46,394 bases of DNA from Symbiodinium natans (GCA_905221605.1 CAJNDS010000110.1:180001-226394); one strand, 5' to 3'. Counted from the stretch's first letter, positions 17,366 to 26,548 are shown. The notes: generated by a model from the letters alone, not told the origin. Made by a program: numbers and translations.

Positions 17366-17493
17366 AAAATGATAGAATTAGCTGTCGGGACAAGAGCCAA
17401 ACCCTAAATCAAAAATCCATTCCCAACATACGACAAAAAGAGTTCCCAAATTCAATTTCCAGCCTTTGACAAACTATCGCTTTACTATAGGTT

Positions 17494-17579
17494 GGGCGGT
17501 TCCCCCTTATACCAACAGTCCTTAGTAGGGATTCTACTATAATCCCTATTAAGGACTCTTAGTATAAGGGGAAGCATCC
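17494..17579. mobile_element. Foldback element, family B copy
   Basis: TTCCCCCTTATACCAACAGTCCTTA is mirrored by TAAGGACTCTTAGTATAAGGGGAAG around a short centre. Confidence 0.75.
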
Positions 17580-17730
17580 TAAACCCTAAACCCTAAACCC
17601 TAAACCCTAAACCCTAAACCCTAAACCCTAAACCCTAAACCCTAAACCCTAAACCCTAAACCCTAAACCCTAAACCCTACACCCTACACCCTACACCCTA
17701 CACCCTAAACCTAAACCCTAAACCTACCGG
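17578..17730. repeat. CCCTAAA array ending in CCCTACA block
   Basis: About 15 perfect units, then four CCCTACA units, then CCCTAAA again. Confidence 0.97.
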
Positions 17731-17738
17731 GAGCACAG

Positions 17739-17804
17739 GACAAGGAAGCCGACTGGGACGACTGGGCTCCTGCAGCAGTCCCCGATGCTCCAGATCTGCC
17801 GTAG
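17739..17804 (+). CDS. Candidate terminal exon (KEADWDDWAPAAVPDAPDLP, stop)
   Basis: GAGCACAG|G in front, 21 codons to TAG at 17802. Acidic tail with Trp-Asp-Asp-Trp, typical of a C-terminal interaction tail. Confidence 0.5.
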   Translation, partial: DKEADWDDWAPAAVPDAPDLP

Positions 17805-17827
17805 GGGGCCAAGGGAGGCTTCTTGCT

Positions 17828-17912
17828 ACGGGAAACCCTAGACCCTAAACCCTAAACCCTAAACCCTAAACCCTAAACCCCAAACCCTAACCCCTAACCC
17901 CTAACCCCAAGC
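17828..17912. repeat. CCCTAAA array with CCCCTAA variants
   Basis: Perfect units followed by three CCCCTAA units. Confidence 0.9.
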
Positions 17913-18020
17913 CCTGGAGGAATCCAGGCTAAGCCCCAACCAACCTTTGGCTGACTGTGTCATCGGCTCTGAACTAGGCGTTGCCCCGAAGCTAGGGATT
18001 TAGGGTTTCGGGGGCTTTTG

Positions 18021-18098
18021 GCATGGATGCTCTTGTGAGTTGCATGCACTGGAAGCCTGGATGTAGTGCAATCAGCCTTAAAACCGCCTGTATTTTAG
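18021..18098 (+). CDS. Weak candidate exon (MDALVSCMHWKPGCSAISL)
   Basis: Open from ATG at 18023 to TTTTAG|GTTTCAG. Weak 5' signal. Confidence 0.3.
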
Positions 18099-18154
18099 GT
18101 TTCAGGGGTTTAAGGGGCTGGGGTTCAGGGTTTGGATATGCCCCCTGAACTGAC

Positions 18155-18231
18155 CTCCGGCTATTCTTTGAGGATGTGGGCCGCCGAATCCCCGGCATGG
18201 CCTCGAGAAAGAGGCTGGAAGGGACTCCCAG
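18155..18231 (+). CDS. Candidate exon (LRLFFEDVGRRIPGMASRK)
   Basis: 25 codons of well-formed basic/hydrophobic sequence ending CCCAG|GTACTC. The 5' junction may be non-canonical. Confidence 0.5.
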
Positions 18232-18327
18232 GTACTCAAGTACCCCAATACCGCATTATACCCCCTCGGAGTTTGTGAAAGGCCCCTCCTAACAATGGTC
18301 CTCTGGTCACTATAGTCTCTCAGTTTA

Positions 18328-18385
18328 TGTGTGTGTGTGTGTGTGTGTCTATGTGTCTTTGTCTGTCTTTGTGTGTGTGTGCGTG
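18328..18385. repeat. GT microsatellite
   Basis: TGTGTG runs interrupted by CTTT words. Confidence 0.95.
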
Positions 18386-18453
18386 CACGCACATGTTTTT
18401 TTGGTCGCGTCGTGGGGAAAAGCGGCTTATTGCTCTGAAGTTCGGGGCTTGGG

Positions 18454-18717
18454 GTGTTTTACGGTTTCAAGTTCAAGGCTTTGCCAGGAGAATCCTATCA
18501 GGCTTCAAGACACGCACCTACTTCCAACGGCCCTAGTCGCCCCCTGTCTGTTTTCTGTTTGGACCATGATAGTCACTGGGGGGAAGAAGATGTAAAAGTC
18601 GCTTGCGTGACCTTGGGGAACGACCATGGGTGTAACCTCATCATGTGCAAAGGGTACTGGGCCAAGCGTTCCTTCGAGATTTACATAATTTCGCAACGAG
18701 TTCGCTGCTTGTGGTAA
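18454..18717 (+). CDS. Open frame of 87 codons, probable exon (NDHGCNLIMCKGYWAKRSF)
   Basis: The second half (from about 18535) is coding-like, ending ISQRVRCLW and a stop TAA at 18715. Directly after, the +1-shifted frame continues with NYKIHAFIGGRDAALKLARR (18713-18790). Either an intron with TGTG|GTAACT as donor, a frameshift, or two exons. No family is recognised; the second part is faintly like a cytochrome-b5 fold (FxGRDA). Confidence 0.45.
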   Translation: MFYGFKFKALPGESYQASRHAPTSNGPSRPLSVFCLDHDSHWGEEDVKVACVTLGNDHGCNLIMCKGYWAKRSFEIYIISQRVRCLW

Positions 18718-18800
18718 CTATAAGATCCATGCGTTCATTGGGGGAAGGGATGCCGCTCTTAAGCTAGCGCGTAGGACGAAAAGGAATGAGCGAACGTCCC
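18713..18800 (+). CDS. Continuation in another frame (IGGRDAALKLARRTKRNE)
   Basis: Basic coding-like frame overlapping the stop of the preceding one; ends in unique sequence before a C-homopolymer (18855). Confidence 0.4.
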
Positions 18801-19055
18801 CTGCAAACCCCCAGCCTAAGCTCCAAAGCACAACGCCGTCTCACTACTAGACTACCCCCCCCCCCCCCCCCCCCCCCCGCCAACCCCTAAATTCGACTAT
18901 TCCCATGAGAACATGATAACATAGCACTGTATGTTGGAAAGATTTTGCCCTGAGCCCCGAATCCGAGACCCTCAGCCCCAAACACTTAACCCTAAACCCC
19001 GCTAAATCAAAAACCCCTCTAAACCCTAAACCCTCCCTTTCATAAAAAAAGCAAA

Positions 19056-19155
19056 ATATCTATATATATATATATGCATAAACCTTAACGGGGGCCGTGG
19101 CCATTGGCAAAATCATCCGTGGCCATTGGCAAAAGACTGTGGCCACTGGCAAAAA
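19056..19155. mobile_element. Half-copy of the GGCCATTGGC palindromic element
   Basis: TATATA run, AACCTTAACGGGG, then three CGTGGCCATTGGCAAAA units. The same order occurs, inverted, at 41030-41190. Confidence 0.6.
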
Positions 19156-19159
19156 ATCC

Positions 19160-19400
19160 GGGGCCTGTTGGGAAAACAAGAAACAGGAGGTTAACAATAA
19201 AACTATGCCTGTTTTTTGTGTCTGTTCGTGCCCGAAAGCGAGAAAACATCAGGTTTACTTTTTGTTTTCTGTTCGTGCCCGGTGCGAGGGTGGGGTCGGC
19301 GAAAACAAAAAACCTGAAGTCAACAAAGTTAGGTGGTTTTTTTTTTTTTTTTTTTGGGGGGGGGTGTTCGTGCCCGAAGAGTTTTAAATAAGGGAAGAAC
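19160..19400. repeat. CTGTTCGTGCCCG repeats
   Basis: Three TTCGTGCCCG words spaced 40-100 bp, with partly complementary AAACAAGAAACAGG and AACAAAAAACCTGAAG words and a T/G homopolymer. Confidence 0.5.
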
Positions 19401-19439
19401 CGGGTTGTGTCAGGATGCCACCCGCAACTTTGTTGCTCC

Positions 19440-19500
19440 TGCGAATGAACGTTCCCGGTGACCGTGCCTCTTTTTGGGGCTCCTGGACCGCTCCATGTCA
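19440..19500. mobile_element. Half of the GGTGACCGTGCCTC foldback element
   Basis: GGTGACCGTGCCTC, GGGGCTCCTGGACCGCTCC match one arm of the full palindrome at 40205-40322. Confidence 0.6.
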
Positions 19501-19589
19501 GACTGAGGTTGGGGGACAGGGCTTGCTGATGAAAAATGTAAACTGTACATTTCTGAATGTTTTGGGGTTCTCTGGGTGGTTTTTTCTAG

Positions 19590-19636
19590 AGTCGAAGCAG
19601 CGGCTCTATCAGAAATTGCTCGACCGGGAGCTGCTG
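19590..19636 (+). CDS. Candidate exon (ESKQRLYQKLLDRELL)
   Basis: T-rich TTTTTTCTAG in front; helical, charged. Runs into CCCTAAA. Confidence 0.45.
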
Positions 19637-19687
19637 AACCCTAAACCCTGAACAACCCTAAACCCTAAACCCTAAACCCTAAACCCT

Positions 19688-19712
19688 AATTCCCCTTTGT
19701 TCAAGGGGAATT
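19688..19712. other. Perfect 10-bp hairpin
   Basis: AATTCCCCTT-TGTTC-AAGGGGAATT, located between a CCCTAAA array and the next exon. Confidence 0.8.
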
Positions 19713-19727
19713 GGCATGCTTGAGCAG

Positions 19728-19814
19728 GCGAGGAGCCCTCCACGGCTGAAGCGCTGGTCGAGGCGCTGTCTGCCGTTTTTGGGTATTGGCAATTGGGGCG
19801 TGGATGGTTCCGGG
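19728..19814 (+). CDS. Candidate exon (STAEALVEALSAVFGYWQLG)
   Basis: TTGAGCAG|G in front, CGGG|GTGTAG behind. 28 codons, clearly best of the open frames by codon usage. Confidence 0.55.
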
Positions 19815-19946
19815 GTGTAGGGTTTAGGGTTTAGGGTTTAGGGTTTAGGGTTTAGGGTTTAGGGTTTAGGGTTTAGGGTTTAGGGTTTAGGGTTTAGTAA
19901 GGTTTAGGGGCTTAGGGTTTAGGGTTTCGGGTTTCGGGTTTAGGGT
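19815..19946. repeat. TTTAGGG array
   Basis: About 14 perfect units, then TTTCGGG variants. Confidence 0.97.
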
Positions 19947-20093
19947 TTGCTGCGAAAGGGCGCAGAAGCTGTGAAGGTTGGTATGCAGGCTCACTTTGAA
20001 AGCTTCGTGAAATGCGAAGAGCAGCCATGGCCCGATGGTGGAAGGCCATCTAACATTTGTATCCCACCCCATGCCGTCATGGTTCCTTTTAGG
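19947..20093 (+). CDS. Candidate exon (KCEEQPWPDGGRPSNICIPP)
   Basis: 49 codons from the edge of the TTTAGGG array to AGG|GTTGAG (frame closes at TAA 20103). GMQAHFESFVKCEEQPW precedes. Good C/G third positions. CAG|G at 19988 is an alternative start. Family not recognised. Confidence 0.55.
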
Positions 20094-20125
20094 GTTGAGG
20101 CCTAAACTCAAGTCAACAGCCCACT

Positions 20126-20230
20126 TCCAAAAACTTCTTCCGTTTCAAGGTGTCGCGTGTCAGGGGTACCCGTTGTAAGAGGGTCCCCGACGTTTCCATA
20201 GCTCAGGACGGGCACGGCCCTGGGTCCCAA
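20126..20230 (+). CDS. Candidate exon (SKNFFRFKVSRVRGTRCKR)
   Basis: Basic 35-codon frame up to the next CCCTAAA array. TTCAAG|GTGTCG at 20150 is a possible earlier donor. Confidence 0.4.
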
Positions 20231-20356
20231 GGCGTCCCTAAACCCTACACCCTGAACCCAGCCCTAAACCCTAAACCCTAAACCCTAAACCCTAAACCCT
20301 AAACCCTAAACCCTAAACCCTACACCCTGAACCCAGCCCGAAACCCTAAACCCCAA
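20230..20356. repeat. CCCTAAA array with duplicated edge
   Basis: CCCTACACCCTGAACCCAGC occurs at both edges (20239 and 20320), so part of the block was duplicated. Confidence 0.9.
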
Positions 20357-20382
20357 GCCAGGCGGTCCCAGGCAGGTTTCAG

Positions 20383-20466
20383 GTGGTCCGAGGCTGGGGA
20401 TCGGCGCGTGGCAACCCACATGCGCGCTACAGACCTCCGTGCGTTAAGCGCCGCCCCCCTTTCTAG
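20383..20466 (+). CDS. Candidate exon (VVRGWGSARGNPHARYRPP)
   Basis: GTTTCAG|G in front. Closes at TAG 20464 inside CTAGGGTTTAG, or leaves earlier at TGC|GTTAAG. Confidence 0.4.
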   Translation: MVRGWGSARGNPHARYRPPCVKRRPPF

Positions 20467-20524
20467 GGTTTAGCTTGGCAGCCTTGAGTTTAGGGAGTTG
20501 ATCTGAGATGCAGGGCGTTGGGGT

Positions 20525-20686
20525 CTAGGGTTTAGGGTTTATAGGGTTTAGGGTTTAGGGTTTATAGGGTTTATAGGGTTTATAGGGTTTAGGGTTTAGG
20601 GTTTAGGGTTTAGGGTTTAGGGTTTAGGGTTTAGGGTTTAGGGTTTAGGGTTTAGGGTTTAGGGTTTAGGGTTTAGGGTTTAGGGT
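20525..20686. repeat. TTTAGGG array with TTTATAGGG units
   Basis: Over 20 units; four interspersed GGGTTTATAGGG variants at the left. Confidence 0.97.
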
Positions 20687-20769
20687 ACCATGTGAGCAGG
20701 CACAACCAGAAGCCGCTCGGCGCTAGATGGTCCGTTCCCTGCACGATCGTGCTGATTGCGCCGATGACC
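20684..20769 (+). CDS. Candidate exon (KPLGARWSVPCTIVLIAP)
   Basis: Begins at TTTAG|GG, so its acceptor would be the last telomeric unit. 28 codons, then CCCTAAA. Flanked by arrays of opposite orientation. Confidence 0.5.
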
Positions 20770-20986
20770 CTAAACCCTAAACCCTAAACCCAGGTACCCC
20801 TGCCGCTCAGGACCGTAAACCCTAAACCCTCAACTCTGAACCCTATCCCCTGAACCGCGAAAGTCTCTCGAGGTTAGGGGTTTAGGGCTGGTGCACCCTG
20901 AACCCTAAGCCCCAAACCCCAAACCTTAAACCCTAAACCCCAAACCCTAAACCCTAAACCCCAAACCCAAAACCCTAAACCCCAAA

Positions 20987-21064
20987 ACCTTGGAGGAGGA
21001 AGAGGAAGGGTCGGTGCCGGGCCTCATGGAATGGTCTGGAGCTCAGGTCTGGCTTGTGGGCTAG
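20987..21064 (+). CDS. Candidate terminal exon (EEEEEGSVPGLMEWSGAQVW, stop)
   Basis: Leaves a CCCCAAA-type array, acidic run then VWLVG and TAG at 21062. Probable end of the gene containing the exons from 18155 or 19590. Confidence 0.5.
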   Translation, partial: TLEEEEEGSVPGLMEWSGAQVWLVG

Positions 21065-21069
21065 GCTTT

Positions 21070-21200
21070 TTCGGGTTGAGGGTTCAGGGTTCAGGGCTTA
21101 GGGTTTGGGGTTTGGGGTTTAGGGTTTAGGGTTTGGGGTTTAGGGTTTAAGGTTTGGGGTTTAGGGTTTAGGGTTTAGGGTTTTGTTGGGGTTTTGGGTT
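21070..21200. repeat. TTTAGGG/TTTGGGG array
   Basis: Roughly equal TTTAGGG and TTTGGGG units. Confidence 0.9.
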
Positions 21201-21560
21201 TTTGGGGTGCCGTCGTGTGAACTGGGCAGCTGAGCTAAGCCCGGAATCCCGACGTCCTAAACCCCTGACATAGATTCTCGTGGCCACGAGGTGTAATGTT
21301 TACTGAGCTACATGTTCGCCTGGTACATCTGCATGTGGGGGTTATAGGCTTGTCATAGGGTGTGTGTGCATACTAGTAAGTATGTCTGTTGTGCTCGCGC
21401 TTGTCACGCAAGCACACGAAAAAGGATGACATCCATCCCCAACTAGGTGCCCACGAAGAAACAATAGAGATTCACCCGTAGAGTTTGCTCTACATAACTG
21501 CCTTAGCTTACCACTGACTCTCGAGGAAAACTACGTAAACACCCGACATCTTGAGCCCAA
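21200..21560. other. Intergenic-like unique sequence
   Basis: No credible exon. Contains GTGTGTG and ACTAGTAAGT words. Lies between a stop exon and the next exon series, so promoter/leader is possible. Confidence 0.3.
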
Positions 21561-21627
21561 ACTCCCATCCCTAAACTATAACCCTAAACCCCAAACCCGA
21601 AACCCTAAACCCTGAACTCCCTTCTAG

Positions 21628-21692
21628 GCTGCAGAGCATACACCTGCACCACTACAGCTCCAAAGCGGGGACTGTCAGAGGGGTGCTCTTTA
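21628..21692 (+). CDS. Candidate exon (LQSIHLHHYSSKAGTVRGVL)
   Basis: CTTCTAG|G in front, runs to CTCTTTAG. 21 codons, single good frame. Confidence 0.5.
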
Positions 21693-21838
21693 GGGTGTAC
21701 AGTTCGGGGTCGAGGTCTTAGGGTTTAGGGTTTATGGTGTTTCTGGTTTAGGGGCCCCTACACCCGAAACCCTCAACCCTAAACCCTAAACCCTAAATAG
21801 GCTTAGTTAAACTGCGCTGCCCTCACAAGTAGATGTAG

Positions 21839-21907
21839 GCACTACGGACCTTTCAGTGTCCCGAAAGCAGCAGCCCTCTAAGCCGGCGAGTTAAACTGAT
21901 ACACTGA
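21839..21907 (+). CDS. Weak candidate exon (PESSSPLSRRVKLIH)
   Basis: ATGTAG|G in front; frame ends TGA 21905 just before AAG|GTGTGG. Frame uncertain. Confidence 0.3.
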   Translation, partial: ALRTFQCPESSSPLSRRVKLIH

Positions 21908-22113
21908 AGGTGTGGGTTTAGGGTTTAGTTAGGGTTTAGGGTTTCGGGTTCAGGGGTTAGGGGCTCGGGTTTAGGGTTTAGGGTGAGGGGTGAGGGGTGA
22001 GGGGTCTGGGCTTCAGGATGCAGGATGTTCAGGTCTAAGGTGAGTTAGGATTTCGGATTACGGGTCGGGTGAGTCTGGGCTAGGTTTTAAGGATTTAGGG
22101 TCCCAGGTTTGTA

Positions 22114-22215
22114 AGGGTAGTGAAATGGGCCCTTCATTTGGTCCTTCTGATGTAAGGGTCTTTAATGGGCACCCTTCTTAGCGCCCATAGGACGATGTAA
22201 CCACCCTTAGAAGGT
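22114..22215. mobile_element. Possible foldback (GGGCCC/GGGTGCCC type)
   Basis: GGGCCCTTC, AAGGGTC, GGGCACCCTTC words partly complementary, resembling 41455. Confidence 0.35.
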
Positions 22216-22379
22216 TTACGGTTGAAGCCCGCAGCAGGAATGCCAGGTCGGAATTCAGGGCGCTTGAACACAAAGACCCCAAACCCCAAGCCCTAAACCC
22301 GAAGCCCAGGTGCACGGAGGGCTTTTGGTTTGGGTTTTAAGCAATTACCTCCCCCCACCTTTTTTCTTCTGCTGCCAAG

Positions 22380-22456
22380 ATCACGAAGCCCGCAGCCCCC
22401 CCCCTCCCCCCCCCTCCCCCCCCCCCCCCCCCCCACCCCCCCCCCCCCCCCCCCTC
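22380..22456. repeat. C-homopolymer tracts
   Basis: Several C runs of up to about 25 bases interrupted by single T or A. Confidence 0.95.
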
Positions 22457-22544
22457 CCTCAAGCTTCAACACATGGGCCTAAAGCCTACACCCTAAACCC
22501 TGGCTAGGTGCCTCATACATCATCTTCTGGATTTCATTTGTTAG

Positions 22545-22636
22545 GCCTTTCGAAGATCGTTAAGAAGGTCCGACATGAAAACTGGAAAGACTTCATGAAA
22601 ATCCGGACAGCCCCGTTTCGGCATGTCTTTGATCAT
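22545..22636 (+). CDS. Candidate exon (GLSKIVKKVRHENWKDFMKI)
   Basis: TTCATTTGTTAG|G in front. About 31 codons ending FRHVFDH before GATCAT|GTGACT. Strongly basic, helical, one convincing frame. Confidence 0.55.
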
Positions 22637-22644
22637 GTGACTAC

Positions 22645-22920
22645 ACAAATCCTGGGTTTCCCCTACTACCCCCCTCAAAACTACCCCCCCCCCCCTAGGT
22701 TCCCCGCATAACTAAGGCGATTTAGGGACAATTAAGCTTAATCAAGGTGATTTAAGGGGGAAAAACCTCGGGGGGGGTGGTTAGTATGGGGGGGGGGGGG
22801 GGGGGGGCGGGGTAGGGCAACCCATGATTCTGGTCTATACTACCCCCCTCTAGGCTATTTAGGGAGAATTGAGGGGGCACCTAGGAAGTGGTAGAGGGGG
22901 GGTAGTAAGGAACCCCGTGA
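22645..22920. mobile_element. Foldback element with CTACTACCCCCC arms
   Basis: Left CCCCTACTACCCCCC and right GGGGGGTAGTAAGG are inverted; C- and G-homopolymers and a second CTACCCCCCTC pair lie inside. Confidence 0.55.
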
Positions 22921-23110
22921 ACACAAGTTATCGCCAACCAAAGAATTTTTAGGCTTTTCACTATCCCACCATGTCGAGTCTTAGGGTTTAGGGCTTAGGG
23001 GTTTAGGGTTTAGGGCTTAGGGCTTAGGGCTGCATCTTTATGTGCACATGATTCAGAGAAACAGGTACCATTGGAGGGGGCAAGGTGCTAGGTCCTCTAC
23101 ACCCTAAACA

Positions 23111-23185
23111 CTGAACGAGGAGCCCGTAGCCCCGGAACCCATTTTCTTCAATGAAGGCAGACGCCCAAAGCTGAACTGTGAAATC
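23111..23185 (+). CDS. Candidate exon (EEPVAPEPIFFNEGRRPKL)
   Basis: 25 open codons between CCCTAAA remnants; charged, good usage. Splice signals weak. Confidence 0.4.
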
Positions 23186-23582
23186 CATACCCCAAACCCT
23201 AAATTTTAAACACTCGAACCCCAAACCTCCTAAACCTTCTGACTCCCCCCCGCCCCCTAAAGCCACTAAACCTGGTGTCAACCAAGTGAAGCCAAAGCTA
23301 TTCTAGGACGCAGAGCAGGCCTTCATTGCCCCCCAAACCCTGAACCCCTAAACCCCCAAAGCCCAAACAGTAAACCCTAAGCCCTAAGCCCTAAACCCTA
23401 AACCCTAAGCCCGCCCGCCACCCCACTCTCTTGTCTTTTGGGGTAGGCGGGCGCTGGTCGAGCGCTCAGTGAGACCCTGCGAGGGAGCCCCAGGCGGGCG
23501 ACCGAGCTGGCCTCCAGGCAGCTTACCCTCCAGGCAGGCACAGGCCGAGACAGCAGTTTGCCCTGGCCTGGCCTGGCCTGGC

Positions 23583-24098
23583 TCCCTGGTCCTGGCCCTG
23601 GCCCTGGCCCTGGCCCTGGCCCTGGCCCTTGGCCCTGGCCCTGGCCCTGGCCCTTGCCCTGGCCTGGCCCTGGCCCTGCCCCTGGCCCTGGCCCTGGCCC
23701 TAGCCCGACCTGGCCCTGGCCCTGGCCCTGGCCCTGGCCCTGGCCCTGGCCCTGGCCCTGGCCCTGGCCCTGGCCCTGGCCCTGGCCCTGGCCCTGGCCC
23801 TGGCCCTTGGCCCTGGCCCTGGCCCTGGCCCTGGCCCTGGCCCTGGCCCTGGCCCTGGCCCTGGCCCTGGCCCTGGCCCTGGCCCTGGCCCTGGCCCTGG
23901 CCCTGGCCCTGGCCCTGGCCCTGGCCCTGGCCCGCCCTGGCCCTGGCCTGGCCGCCCTCCTGGCCCTGGCCCTGGCCCTGGCCCTGTGGCCCTGGCCCTG
24001 GCCCTGGCCCTGACCCTGGCCCTGCCAGAGCCCTGCCCTGGCGGCGCTGGCCAGGCCCTGGCCCTGGCCCTGCCCCTACCCTGGCCCTGGCCCTGGCC
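23583..24098. repeat. GGCCCT hexanucleotide satellite
   Basis: About 80 CCCTGG units, nearly perfect between 23705 and 23930. Three forward frames are open as Leu-Ala, Pro-Gly and Pro-Trp dipeptides; the long ORFs (23469-24476 and minus-strand ones) are produced by this. Confidence 0.97.
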
Positions 24099-24100
24099 CT

Positions 24101-24945
24101 GGCCTGTTCGAGTCATCTTACCCCCTTGCGCCAAGCCAAGCTGTCGCACCAGTTTGTGTCCTGTTTCGGGGCTCTCTTAGCCCCTTCGCGCCAACCCAAT
24201 CTGTCCTGCCTCACTTCCATTTGCTGCAACTTTGTGCCTGGTCCTGACCCTGGCCCGGCACCCCACCTTACCCCCTTCGCGCCAAGCCAAGCTATCCGCC
24301 ACACCAGCCCTGTTTCCGTGGCGCTCTGCCCAACCCAAGCTGTTCACTGTGTGTTCTTCCTGGCTGGAGCCCCTTCGCGCCAACCAAGCCTCCCTGCCTT
24401 TCTCTGTTCCGTTTCCGTCTGCTGCAGCTTTGCGCCTGGTCCACGAACCTTGTGGAATTCCCCAAAAAGGGCGTGAGCGCTGACTCCTTGACCCTGACCC
24501 GGCCTGTTCGAGTCATCTTACCCCCTTGCGCCAAGCCAAGCTGTCCGCGCACCAGTTTGTGTTCTTTTTCGGGGGGCTTTAGCCCCTTCGCGCCAGCCCA
24601 ATCTGTATTGCCTCGCTCCGTTTGCTGCAACTTTGTGCCTGGTCCTGACCCTGGCCCGGCACCCCACCTTACCCCCTTCGCGCCAAGCCAAGCTATCCGC
24701 CACACCAGCCCTGTTTCCGTGGCGCTCTGCCCAACCCAAGCTGTTCACTGTGTGTTCTTCCTGGCTGGAGCCCCTTCGCGCCAACCAAGCCTCGCTGCCT
24801 TTGTCCGTTCCTGGCCCATCCCTTCATAGCCCCTTCGCGCCAACCCAAGCTGTCTTCACGGACCCTGCCTCGTTTCCGTCTGCCGCAGCTTTGCGCCTGG
24901 TCCACACACCTTGTGGAAATCCCCAAAAAGGGCGTGAGTGCTGAC
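24101..24945. repeat. 400-bp tandem duplication built of CCTTCGCGCCAA units
   Basis: GGCCTGTTCGAGTCATC starts at 24101 and 24501. Inside, the core CCCCTTCGCGCCAAGCCAAG recurs about every 70-110 bp. Both copies end with CCCCAAAAAGGGCGTGAG. Followed by an A-rich AAAAAAATAAAA at 24963. Confidence 0.85.
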
Positions 24946-25030
24946 TCATGTGATGGCTTGTAAAAAAATAAAAGGTCTTAACTTCTTGAGAGTTGTAAGT
25001 GGGTGGTTTTGGGGTGGGTAGGTCTGCAGA

Positions 25031-25052
25031 CTACCGCGCGCTCCCAAAGCGC
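25031..25052. other. GC-rich hairpin
   Basis: GCGCGCT-CCCAA-AGCGCGC, perfect 7-bp stem. Confidence 0.6.
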
Positions 25053-25074
25053 GCTCCCGTTTGGCACGCCCTAA

Positions 25075-25255
25075 ACCCTAAACCCTAAACCCTAAGCCCT
25101 AAACCCTAAACCCTAAACCCTAAGCCCTAAGCCCTAAGCCCTAAACCCTAAACCCCAAACCCGAAACCCTAAACTAAACCCCCCAAACCCTAAACCCTAA
25201 ACCCTAAACCCTAAACCCTCACCCTGAACCCTCAACCCTCAACCCTCAACGCTAC
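25075..25255. repeat. CCCTAAA array with CCCTAAG and CCCTCAA blocks
   Basis: Three consecutive CCCTAAG units, then perfect units, then three CCCTCAA units. Confidence 0.95.
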
Positions 25256-25360
25256 ACCAAATGACGCCAAAGCCATGTCGTCTCTTTGCGAGGCCGTTGC
25301 GTGGTGTGCTGAAATGGGTGCGGCTGGGGTCCCCAGGTTCATGAAGCTTGCGGAGACTAG
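25250..25360 (+). CDS. Candidate exon (MSSLCEAVAWCAEMGAAGVP)
   Basis: 36 open codons continuing RFMKLAET and leaving at CTAGG|GTTTAG. Alanine-rich helical, good codon usage. No acceptor seen in the C-rich array in front. Upstream member of the series ending at 25991. Confidence 0.55.
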
Positions 25361-25475
25361 GGTTTAGGGTTTAGGGTTTAGGGTTTAGGGTTTAGGGTTT
25401 AGGGTTCAGGGTTCAGGGTTTCAGGCTTTGGGTTGCGGGTTTAGGGTTTAGGCTTTAGGGTTGAGGGTTTAGGGT
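25360..25475. repeat. TTTAGGG array
   Basis: Perfect units then TTCAGGG and TTGAGGG variants. Confidence 0.95.
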
Positions 25476-25491
25476 ACTCCCTTATCTCCAG

Positions 25492-25542
25492 CCCAAAGCC
25501 CTCCAAGCGGCAGCCAGAACTCAAAATGCGATGGGAGTTCAG
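25492..25542 (+). CDS. Candidate exon, two frames open
   Basis: TTATCTCCAG in front. Reads KRQPELKMRWEF or LQAAARTQNAMGV. Ends TTCAG. Confidence 0.35.
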
Positions 25543-25768
25543 GGGTTTAGGGTTTAGGGCTTCGGGCGTTCCGGGATTTTACGGTTTGGGCTGTTTAGGC
25601 TTCGGGTCTTCACACCAAACTCCTGAACCCCCACGCCCTTAAACCCCTGAAGTGTGAACACCTAACCTTTAAACCCCAGACGCCTGAAATCCTGAACCCC
25701 TAAACCCTGAACCCCCAAACCGTAAATCCTAAACCCTAAACCCTAAACCCTAAACCCTAAACCCTCAG

Positions 25769-25842
25769 CCTGGCGACCAGCAGGTGTCTATTGAGGAGGT
25801 CAAAGAGTGCTGGGAAGAGTTCGGCCAGGAGTCCGGATCAGG
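25769..25842 (+). CDS. Candidate exon (VSIEEVKECWEEFGQ)
   Basis: CCCTCAG in front, ATCAGG|GTTTAG behind, 24 acidic helical codons. Alternative start CAGCAG|G. Confidence 0.55.
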
Positions 25843-25946
25843 GTTTAGGGTTTAGGGCCTACCTAAACCCTAAACCGTCAACCCTCAACTCTAAACCCTA
25901 AACCCTAAACCCTAAGAGGGTTGAGGGTTGAGGTTTGAGGGTTGAG

Positions 25947-25991
25947 GAATCTCCTCTTAACGAGTTGCTCGTGGCGGGTTGCGATGAGTAA
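25947..25991 (+). CDS. Candidate terminal exon (ESPLNELLVAGCDE, stop)
   Basis: GGTTGAG|G in front, TAA at 25989. Stop lies outside the repeats, which makes it more believable. Confidence 0.5.
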   Translation, partial: ESPLNELLVAGCDE

Positions 25992-26097
25992 ACTGGCTGC
26001 CTCGGAACTGCGGAGCCTCACTGGTTCTCCGCAACCGGTACATGGGTTTAGGGGTTTAGGGGTTTAGGGGGTTAGGGTTTAGGGTTTAGGGTTTAAA

Positions 26098-26233
26098 ATG
26101 TTCCAGCGTCTTGCTCGCCGGCTAGGCACAACGGCTGCCAGAGTGCGCCGACCCCTTATCACAGCAGTTGAGGGCTTCGCACTTTGTGTTTTGGGTTTGG
26201 GTTTCAGCCGGGCTGGGGTTCTGGATTTCGGCA
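26098..26233 (+). CDS. Candidate first exon with mitochondrial presequence-like N-terminus
   Basis: ATG directly after a TTTAGGG array. MFQRLARRLGTTAARVRR has five arginines, no acidic residue and amphipathic spacing, typical of a mitochondrial targeting peptide. Leaves at GGCA|GTAAAC. Starts the exon series 26098-27565. Confidence 0.5.
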
Positions 26234-26286
26234 GTAAACCCGGAACCCTCAACCCACTGCCACCAAGGGTTTCTAGGTTGAGGAAT

Positions 26287-26403
26287 GTTTGCCTAAACCC
26301 TAAACCCTAAACCCTAAACCCTAAATCCTAAACCCTAAACCCTAAACCCTAAACCCTAAACCCTAAACCCTAAACCCTAAACCCTAAACCCCCCCCCCCC
26401 CCC
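26287..26403. repeat. CCCTAAA array ending in a C run
   Basis: About 16 units, then 14 C. Confidence 0.97.
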
Positions 26404-26548
26404 GCAAGATCGAGACTTTGCCTTAGTAGTATACTAATTGACGAGTATACGACGATACTGATGTAACAGTATGATAGAAGAAACCAACAGATCAGAAATC
26501 CAGAAACAGATGTAAAATCAAAAAACTCAACCAAAAAACACCAGCAAT

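Noticed and set aside
23700-24149. Minus-strand Gly/Arg/Pro ORFs
   Set aside because: Same hexamer repeat read backwards.
23469-24476. Longest ORF of the window (335 codons)
   Set aside because: Mostly Leu-Ala, Pro-Gly and Pro-Trp dipeptides from the GGCCCT repeat, then satellite; all frames are open there, so it carries no coding evidence.
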